Of a DNA stretch of 64,000 nt, positions 56,726 through 64,000 are shown one piece after another. Each line of letters opens with the position of its first letter. Within the stretch, counting starts at the first letter, position 1. The stretch is from Trichosphaerium sp. ATCC 40318 (lineage: Eukaryota > Discosea > Flabellinia > Trichosidae). The stretch covers positions 372,001 through 436,000 of the forward strand of contig JALMLS010000354.1 in NCBI GenBank assembly GCA_038496445.1, written 5' to 3'. The position numbers were made by a program, and so were the translations under genes. The notes beneath the pieces were generated by a model, which ran no database searches, was not told where the DNA came from, and saw nothing but the letters and a program-made list of their open reading frames with translations.

Positions 56726-57979
56726 TTAATTGACACGTGTGAATCTCCATTGTTGGTTTGCGTTACCTCTGTTAGTAGTGTACAGGTGAACCTAAAGCCA
56801 TTAGCAAAAAAGGGTCACGTGTTACAAAAGAAAAGAAGTACATTTTGGCCGTTTGCTCCACCACTTCTACCATCAATAGAGAACCCACGTGCATTTCTCT
56901 TTTCAAGCATGAAGTTGTTTCCGACTTGGGTCTTCTTCCAATGTTGATTACGATTTCCTGATGAGCATGTAACAACACGAACGTTCTGTCTTTTGGCACC
57001 ACCATTGTTGCCATCAATACACAAGTTTGTGTTTCGTTTTTGGTATGAGAAGAAACCACTTCCTCGTGATATTTCAACCCATTGTTGATTAGGATTTCTA
57101 GATCCATAGCTGTACAAGAAAACCTAAAAAGAACGAAATGAGCTTATGAAACAAAACAACGAACGAGCTCTTTTTTAATGTAAAAATTGACTTACATTTT
57201 GTCCACTTCTTGAACCACTACTTCCATCAAGAGCAAAGTTAAGGGAGTTTGCTTTACGGAGAGTGAAAATGTTTCCTGGAATTGGTGGTGGTGGTGGAGA
57301 TGGGGTAGGAGTAGAACCTCCAGATTGACTAGACTCGCCAACATTACCGTCCTTCAATACGCTACCTCTGTTCATTGTAATTCTTCTGAGAAAGTATCCA
57401 TCTGAACGACCAGCAATCTTAAGGGTATAAGTGGTACCAGCGTCAAGGTTTGCTTTTGCAGGGCTCTTTTGATGATTCTTATCGAATGTATCACCCCATC
57501 TCAACTGGTTATCGTTGTGTCCAAAGTAGGTGAACAACTTTGTTGCCGAGACAATTGTTCTGGAGCCAGCAAAGAGAGAAAACCAAATATCGTTACCTAA
57601 ATAGACACGACAGGTGTTAGTAGATACTGAAAGCTAATTTGTGAAAGTTATTTTTACCTTCGTCTTCTCTGAAACCTCCTGGATTTGCTGCTGGAACACG
57701 TGCAGATTGTAGCCCAAAAAAGTATGAACCACTTCTATCGACTTTGAATCTATACTCAAGCGTATTCGATCCTGAAATTGCGCCGTTGTAGTTGTTGTCT
57801 GGGGCATCCCAAAGCGCACCAGCTTTACCCTGGACAGTACGTCGCTTCCAGAATCCCTTGAGTGATGTCGAAAGACCGTTGATAATGACTTTTCCACCAG
57901 AGCCTTGGAACACGCACGTGACGCACATAGAGAAGCAAGCGAGGGCGAGGAGTATAGCGAGATTATTACTCACGTGCAT
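56726..57979 (-). CDS. secreted lectin: N-terminal beta-sandwich-like module, Pro linker, ricin-B-type beta-trefoil
   Basis: The ATG at 57979 gives a signal peptide (MHVSNNLAILLALACFSMCV). Module 1 (about residues 25-180) reads TLEYRFKVDRSGSYFFGLQS, NDIWFSLFAGS and YTLKIAGRSDGYFLRRI, the pattern of a carbohydrate-binding beta-sandwich found near glycosidases. A Ser/Pro-rich linker (PTPSPPPPPIPG) follows. Module 2 is a beta-trefoil with the QxW signature in each lobe: NPNQQWVEI, NRNQHWKKT and, after the last intron (GTGACC...CTAACAG), NANQQWRFT. Each lobe also has a L/F-x-I-D-G-x-x-G-G repeat. It ends RFTRVN at TAA 56726-56728. There is no toxin or enzymatic chain; it looks like a sugar-binding secreted protein. 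Four exons. CACGTG palindromes are dense here. Confidence 0.75.
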
Positions 57980-59051
57980 TGTTGTAGTATTAAAGAGAAG
58001 GTGCTCTCTTGTTGTTGGTTTGTTTCTGTTGAGGCAGTTAAAAAAGAACGAAATTTCGTGTACATTTGCGCTAGCGTTGCAGCTCTTGTTTTTTCCTAAT
58101 CGTATCTTACAGAAAAGATGTCAAGGAGTTGCCGTAGGGTATTCTTATCAGGTTTCTCCTTTCGTTGTCTACAATAAGGCGGTATATAAAAACACCGCAT
58201 TGTGAAACATTGTTACAACTTATGTTTCTGCTCTTAGCTGTAATCTGTGGTTGTGCAGCTCACTCATTTTCTCAAACTATTAGTCACATCTCGTCGTTAC
58301 CACAACAAGCTTGCGTGTGAATTCATAGTCAAAACCAAAGAGCAAGAAAACAATGCAATGATGTATTGGTAGCATTTATGGCAATGCACAATTGAACCCT
58401 CGATAGTTAAAACGCTGATATGCTGCTCACGTTCTACACTACTTTGTACTACATCATACCCAACATTCACTAGCGCTAGCTACTTCGCTAGTGACAACAA
58501 TCGGGTTCCAAACCCGAGATTCATCATTACGTTTTTATGTTGTCACGTGTTTAAAACAACAAAACGTTATTACCACACAACGTGACCACTCAACGTTTAA
58601 AACAGGCAATGATTCTGTAACCGCATGTGCATGCTCCTTTTCACGAGGCGAAGGTATTTCTAAATCTAGCGATACTCGTAAAAAGTTGTTGTCCGCTTTT
58701 TTTTCTCGTTTGTTGGCTGCTTTTTACGAAAGTTTGCTGTGTAAATAAGTTGTCATAGCGTTAACCAAAGGTAACTTTCTAGTATGTGGTAGCAAAAAAA
58801 AAAGCGACAAGAAAGCGCAGCGTATTTTTTGCGGTAACGAGTATTCGCGATTCTTTCTAAGGTTTATACTTTGTCTGCCTTTAAAACATAGCGTATTAAA
58901 ATCATCTCATTTAGTACGTTGTTTTTAAACGTCATACAATATTGCGCCACAAACCAGGGTGTTTGTAAGACCTGGCGGCGTAGTTACAGGCGTATTGCAA
59001 GCAATAAAAGCATTGTATCTTGAGCTTATGCTACACTTTCTGCCATTATAA
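57980..59051. other. 1.1-kb interval without a confident gene
   Basis: It starts at the promoter of the lectin gene and ends at the PhyH-like stop. Besides the tiny frame at 58222 it holds a CTAGCGCTAG palindrome at about 58470 and a short inverted repeat (TCGGG-TTCCAAA-CCCGA) at about 58500. No exon was recognised. Confidence 0.35.
58222..58320 (+). CDS. possible first exon or micro-ORF with signal-peptide-like sequence
   Basis: A 32-codon frame: MFLLLAVICGCAAHSFSQTI then SHISSLPQQACV. It looks like a cleavable signal peptide with a short mature part. The TGA lies in GTGTGA, which could instead be a splice donor. No downstream exon could be tied to it. Confidence 0.2.
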   Translation: MFLLLAVICGCAAHSFSQTISHISSLPQQACV

Positions 59052-60778
59052 TCACTCCCATGGCTTATATCCCATTAATTTCTCTCCAAGCGGTGTCAGG
59101 TGTACGTCATCTTTCAAATCAGCCTACAACAAATGGTCTGTCACTACCTTTCTCTTGTATTTCTCTGCCTTTTAAAACGTACGCGTTTTAGAGCCATGTT
59201 GGCTCCTGTAATAGCCCTATCTGTTATAGGACCCATCTTCATATATTGTATCATCCTATATCTAGAGCTATCATTTGGATGAGTACCATGAGGAATTCTT
59301 GAGTTCCAAACAAGAATACTACCTAAACGCGAATACAATTAAAAACGAAGACATCACCATATTTGAATGGAGTTACCTTTTCTTATTGGCATTGTTTGGA
59401 TGTCAGCCCTCATAGGATCATCTTTAGGTATTTGTATACTCGTTGGATCAGGACCTATATTTGATCTTATAATCACGTGCGCAAATGTAAAAGAAAGTAC
59501 CCTGTGATGATGTTAGACAGTGTTTATGATGTTTAGCTGCCCATCCTAAACAATGCTTGTGGAATCCAGGTACAGCATGAAACCCTCCTTCCTTCTCTGA
59601 ACAATCAACTAAAGCTAGAATACCTTGAACTCGAAGTGTATCGTTATCTCCAGGAACAGTATCTACAACATATTAAACCAAAACACAAATTTGTCTAAAC
59701 ATATTGGTCAGCTCTCTTACATCTATTCATTCTTATATGCGGTCCCCAACCATAAGTTGATGTCTCTCCTATTTATCTTAGTATAAGACAATCGGTGTTA
59801 AGTATAGCTAACCTGTTAGGGGATTCATGTCTAGATGTAGCCAACCAGTCTTACTCTTCCACTCTGGTTTATCAACTGGTCCTTCTTCCTCTGAGAACAC
59901 AACATCTAATTATCGTTTAGTTGAGAGTACCTATATCCAGGCTTTAAATATCTACGACTTGTCGCTAGGACTGAGATAGTAGAATATCCAAAGAGAGAAG
60001 GTTTTATCAATTTTATGAAAGTGAAGTGTTTGAAGGTTCTTGATCCTAGAGTTATGCAAAAATGATTGAAAGTACCTTTTGTTGGTCTCATTAAACTCAC
60101 ACGATCTATACTCGTGTATAGTTTAGGTGTTTTATGTAACGTCTCAAAGACTTTATGGATTTTTGGATTTTGTCTATTATTAAATGCTTGTTTTGTTAGA
60201 ATAAACTGACTTCCTAGTATCCCTAGATGACCTCCCCAAGGCCAATTCTTTACCCATGTATTAGGATCATCTCTAGGAATAACAAATAAGAATACGAGAT
60301 AGATGATGAATATGACTGAAGTGATTCTTTCAAAGAACTTTACAATTTGCACAGCGAATTATTTTTACGGTTTTTGAAGAAACGACGCTATCTTGTCTCA
60401 GACAACTTACTTTTTGATATTATTGCCCCACTCAGTGTCTAGTAAGTTCCATACCTCCTCCTCTGTTCTTTCACATTCGTCTTGTGTTAGTACATCGCGA
60501 ACAACAACGATTCTGTACGATTCCGTTAATTTTGAAGCGTGACGTTGCCTCTAACCCGTATTTATCGAAGAATGCGCTGATTTCGTTAGTTTCGTCAACT
60601 GCAAATGAAACAACGAAACCTTCATCGTCTTTAGGTATTTTTAACGGTTTATAGTTGTATGGTGCGTTCAAATCCGCAATAACTACGAGACAAGATGTAA
60701 ATGGGTTATAGTTTTGTTGATCCTGTTAAACGTGCCTTGTGGGCCTTTATACTCGTACTTACTCTCTCCCTGGCCCAT
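59052..60778 (-). CDS. phytanoyl-CoA dioxygenase (PhyH)-like 2-oxoglutarate/Fe(II) enzyme
   Basis: About nine exons, ATG at 60778. The second exon (DLNAPYNYKPLKIPKDDEGF, EISAFFDKYG) joins across a 43-base intron (GTTAGA...GTACAG) to IVVVRDVLTQDECERTEEEV then WNLL, the classical PhyH opening. Later exons give HLGILGSQFILTKQAFNN and GWLHLDMNPLTG, with the H-x-D iron motif. RVQGILALVDCSEKEGGFHA and VPGFHK follow, then GSILVWNSRIPHGTHPND, containing the distal iron His, and RYRMIQYMKMGP. The last exon, reached from a GTACGT donor near 59192, reads DDVHLTPLGEKLMGYKPWE and stops at TGA 59052-59054. The L-x-P-L-G-x-x-x-x-G-x-x-x-W ending is common in fungal and protist PhyH proteins. All iron ligands are present. 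Substrate unknown. Confidence 0.78.
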
Positions 60779-61266
60779 TTGATCAGCGTAATTAATTAAT
60801 TGGTGGTTAAGAGATGTTAAAATAGACTTTCCACTTAAATAAAACGCACGCTGGTACAACACGACTTGTTATTGCACAGTTCATTGTAGATAAACTTAGG
60901 AAAAATGACGGTGTTTTAACTAAATAACTAAAAACGTAAACAGAAACAAGACAATTTTCAATTCACGTCACGTGATTGTTTACAAAACTACAAAAAACTG
61001 AGCTACCCACACAGACTTCATTATTGCTAATTCCGAAATCTGATTTAAGTGTAATCAGCTACAAGGCAATATTCCAAGTTTGTTGTGCCTTAACACCACT
61101 GCTGAGTGTTTGTAATCAACTTGGTATTGAGGAAGCTAATCGAATGTTTTTATTGACAGTTTATTATTGTTACTTAGTTTAAGCGGATTGGCACTTTGTT
61201 AATGATTTCAGAATGATTCTTTTATACAAGGATATGTTATACTACGTTATTGATTCTATTTTATAT
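60779..61266. other. intergenic region, no gene seen
   Basis: Upstream of the PhyH-like start and downstream of the GPCR stop. A TCACGTGA palindrome lies near 60967. The plus-strand open frame at 60976-61182 has no splice or homology support. Confidence 0.35.
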
Positions 61267-64000
61267 TCAGTCTTCAGTACTATCACTGTTTTGGAGACTT
61301 TCCAATTCAGCTTTGTATTGTTCAGCTTTTATCCTCCATTTTTCTTTTTCTCCCTTTAGAAGTTCAAGTGCTTCCTCAAGTTCTACGTTCACAGTAAGAT
61401 AATTTAACAATTGGTATTGTATAACTTACCTTGTACTTTGTCGTCATCTACTTTGCTTTCATAGTCCATAATACTAAGGAAGAAGTCAGATTGAGTTACA
61501 GTAACGTAACAACTTAAAATTCAAAGTAATATCAAGTCACTGTACCTATCTCTATTCGGTACTTCACTATTAACAGTAATAGATCCAACTCGTGTTGATT
61601 TAGTTGTACCATTACCGCTCATTGGGACTACACGTCTAGAGTCAGGTGAATGACCACCTGCTTTTCCAGAATTCACTTTTTTGATCATCACTATTTTTTG
61701 AAGGAACAAAGATAAAACAGTGAGCCCTTGACAGAAAACGTGTCAGAAATAATGAGGTGCAATGAAAATGAGCAAGCAATGTTCGTGTGTACCTCCGCCA
61801 AAGACAACTGCCATTGATCTGAATACAAACAATCCTTCACGTTGTGTTTTAGAAGTAGATGTCCCCAAAGCGTATTGAAGTGCGAACCCAAGAATGGCGA
61901 AAAAGATGACGTTGTAAACACCAAATGCAATAACTTTTGATTCATCCAATACCTTGAAAGGAATTTTTCTTACTCTGTAAGCCAGGTACATACCAGTAAC
62001 CACAAGTATTGCCTTGAATAAATGTAAGTGACTTAAAAAGAAAACACCAAAAAGAGTCATACTTTTTCTGCAAAGAAGAGCCAGATGAAGGGTGTTGAAG
62101 CATTCGATCTATCACATGATTTATATGCGACAGACAAATCAAAGGCATCTGGGTAAATGACAATACCAGTTGGTTGATTTACCAATGAGTAAATAATAAG
62201 AAGAATCTAAAAGGAATGTTAGCAAGGAACGCCTTTTTTGTAATCTTGCTTCGAAGCTAGCGTACCAAATCAGCGAGCATGAGACCACCGATGATAGCCA
62301 ATAGATATATTACCGGTATTTTCACTCTATCCAGCTTTTTGCTGGCAGATAGAATAAGGACAATACGAAGACATTTAGCGAAGAGAGGCCTAGAGATACA
62401 AATTAATCCGCATTGTGGTATTGGTAAAGTATTCTTACCCAAACAATAACATGAATCCCAAGTTCAGAAAGTAGAGAGACAAGTGACATGTCGCATCTGA
62501 CCAAAGAGAAGGCATCCAAGTAAAATTTGAAAGATACAATATGATAGAACCTACACCGACCAAACTTAAGAACAAAGGCGAAGACCAAACGATAACCTTA
62601 AACGAAACAATAAGAACAAGCGCGAACAAAGAGTGTTCGCAACAACGTACCTTATGCCTATAGTTAATCGCTATGTATACCAAAAATGCAATACTGAGTC
62701 CAATAGCTGCAAGAGTACTTATTAAGACAATGATCTCTGCAGCAGAGCCTAGAAAAATGGCTTGTTAAAATACAGTACCAACGATTTTTCTACGCAAATA
62801 GTTTTCTTACCCCAACTCATATCGAGTTCTCGATTGTTGTATGGTACAAACTCAACCAAATCGGCATTAGCCGCAGCTACTGGAGCAACTACTTTAAAAA
62901 CGGAACCACTATTTAAGTTCTCAACGGATGAATTCTGTATTTGAATAAAGTAACTACAAGCAATTTGTTAGAGAACAACTTGATATAAAAAAGGTCATAC
63001 GGCCTCTTCTTCTGTCCAAGGGCTATGTCCCATGAGAATTCTCCATTATTTGTTTTGAAAACAGACCGCGTGAGTGATTCTAAGCGTAGATTTAACCACA
63101 GTTTTGATAGTTGTAAAGGTGTACCTTTCACAAAGGCGTGATCAAAGCGTTCAACAGCTTGTTTCTGAACATTAAATTAATACGTTTTTGATACTTTAAA
63201 GCACGTGCCTGGAGGGTTCTTATAATGAACGAAGCTCCAACAAACCCAAACTCTGTTGAACCTGTGCTTAAGTACTGACCGACACTTGTATTGGGCTTAT
63301 TATTGTTGAACTCGGCAATATCTGCTGTAACTTCTTTGTATGTTCTTCCAGTGAAGTCATCCGGAGGAAAACTTGGGTCCACAACACGCTACATCTTTGT
63401 AAGACAACCGGTAAAACAGATATTAGTGTATGTTCCTTTGTAGTACCTGGACAACACCAGTTTGTAAATTTTCTGCTGGCGTATGCACTGAACAAACGTG
63501 TAAGGGTTTTATTAGAAGCTCAAATGAGGCTCACCTGCATTAGCTACCATTTCACCTCGGACAACTAGTTTAGGAGCCCAGTTTTCTCTTTCCATTGCTC
63601 TGGCAAACTCTTGTTGCTCCGCCAAGAAAGCAGTAAATACAACAACATCAACATCAGGAAACTCCTTAACAGCAATTTAAGCATCAACAGATTTACGTAT
63701 GTATGACGTACAGATGCTGCCAATTGTACTGTTTTGGTGACATTTGGAAAGCTCAATGTAGAGTTTGACGTGTTTATGATCGTGTACTCTTTGACCAACT
63801 TTGCCCCAGTCTCAGCTACTTGCGCTGACAGTGCCTATCAAAGAACAATTATTATCATTTAGAGTGTTAAATCACTTACGGTACACCTGTTTCCAATTAC
63901 ATCGTGATTAAATATGCACATTTGTATTATTGTCTTAAGTCCTTTTATCCTTATGTAAGGAAGAACAGAGTCCCAATAGCTGAAATACCAATAAGAATAC
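61267..64000 (-). CDS. class C (GABA-B/Grl-like) G protein-coupled receptor, N-terminus outside window
   Basis: Seven-transmembrane class C receptor, open at the right edge. The extracellular part (62.9-64.0 kb) has a periplasmic-binding-protein-like domain (VQAPKLVVRGEMVANA; LQLSKLWLNLRLESLT). The 7TM_3 core starts EIIVLISTLAAIGLSIAFLV, then WSSPLFLSLVGVGSIILYLS. WMPSLWSDATCHLSLYFLNL then GFMLLFG holds the conserved Cys and the GF-x-L-x-FG motif. RPLFAKCLRIVLIL and VKIPVIYLLAIIGGLMLADL follow. ILVVTGMYLAYRVRKIPFKV then FGVYNVIFFAILGFAL matches GABA-B and amoebozoan Grl TM5-TM6. The tail carries basic sequence and ends with a predicted coiled coil (LEEALELLKGEKEKWRIKAE, QYKAELESL) to TGA 61267-61269. 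GABA-B receptors also use a C-terminal coiled coil for dimerisation. Ligand unknown. Confidence 0.82.

Noticed and set aside
56726-57979. Ricin-like toxin
   Set aside because: Only the sugar-binding beta-trefoil is present. There is no rRNA N-glycosidase chain or other toxic domain, so I call it a lectin.
58490-58520. TCGGG-TTCCAAA-CCCGA stem-loop as a tRNA T-arm
   Set aside because: The loop lacks the required purine at position 57. No matching D-arm, anticodon arm or acceptor stem lies at the right distance.
59136-59200. 24-base intron candidate at the end of the PhyH-like gene
   Set aside because: Using the GTACGT donor about 35 bases upstream gives a normal 59-base intron in phase 0 and the expected family C-terminus.
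1-64000. CRISPR array, phage or bacterial operon features
   Set aside because: No direct-repeat/spacer pattern, Shine-Dalgarno sites or operonic packing. Spliceosomal introns show the DNA is eukaryotic nuclear.

Overview
The window is nuclear DNA from a compact, intron-rich, AT-leaning eukaryote, most likely a free-living protist. Almost every gene is split by short introns, usually about 40 to 130 bases, with a strong GTACGT or GTGCGT donor and a T-rich tract before AG. Genes lie a few hundred bases apart on both strands. The gene set is generally eukaryotic: Utp15, ING, GINS Psf2, TBC RabGAP, ZFPL1, QCR8, and mitochondrial ribosomal bL12m and mL43. It also includes a GABA-B-like class C receptor, thrombospondin type 3 repeats and paxillin-like LD motifs. 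That excludes bacteria and argues against a yeast or land plant. An amoebozoan, a holozoan relative or another heterotrophic protist would fit, but I cannot name the lineage.

Layout: 1-7.2 kb holds UTP15 (cut by the window edge), an alpha/beta hydrolase, a membrane-anchored J protein and a GT61 glycosyltransferase. 7.4-16.7 kb holds a mitochondrial PPR-like protein, a type I membrane protein and a large secreted TSP3-repeat protein. 17-28.3 kb holds an unknown basic protein, an ING PHD-finger protein, an LD-motif/calpain-domain protein, a helical-repeat protein with a RAP/PD-(D/E)XK-like C-terminus, and small orphans. 28.5-37.4 kb holds an ankyrin/PH scaffold, a four-finger RanBP2 protein, a GLOD5-like glyoxalase and an unknown gene. 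37.7-50.3 kb holds PSF2, bL12m, ZFPL1, QCR8, an orphan, a patatin, a TBC protein and mL43.

50.3-56.4 kb is the accessory island. It has two intronless F-box/LRR genes, one with a nearly perfect 63-bp tandem array. Around them lie a truncated Ty3/gypsy-type integrase and three copies of a dispersed repeat. 56.7-64 kb holds a secreted beta-trefoil lectin, a phytanoyl-CoA-dioxygenase-like enzyme and the class C GPCR (cut by the right edge).

Two window-wide signals stand out. The palindrome CACGTG occurs roughly 65 times by hand count, several-fold over expectation. The donor consensus GTACGT is also unusually uniform. The strongest candidates for undescribed biology are the RAP-like repeat protein at 23.5-26.2 kb and the LD-motif protein at 19.7-23.3 kb. 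Exon boundaries were read by eye from frame and splice signals, so spans are more reliable than internal junctions.
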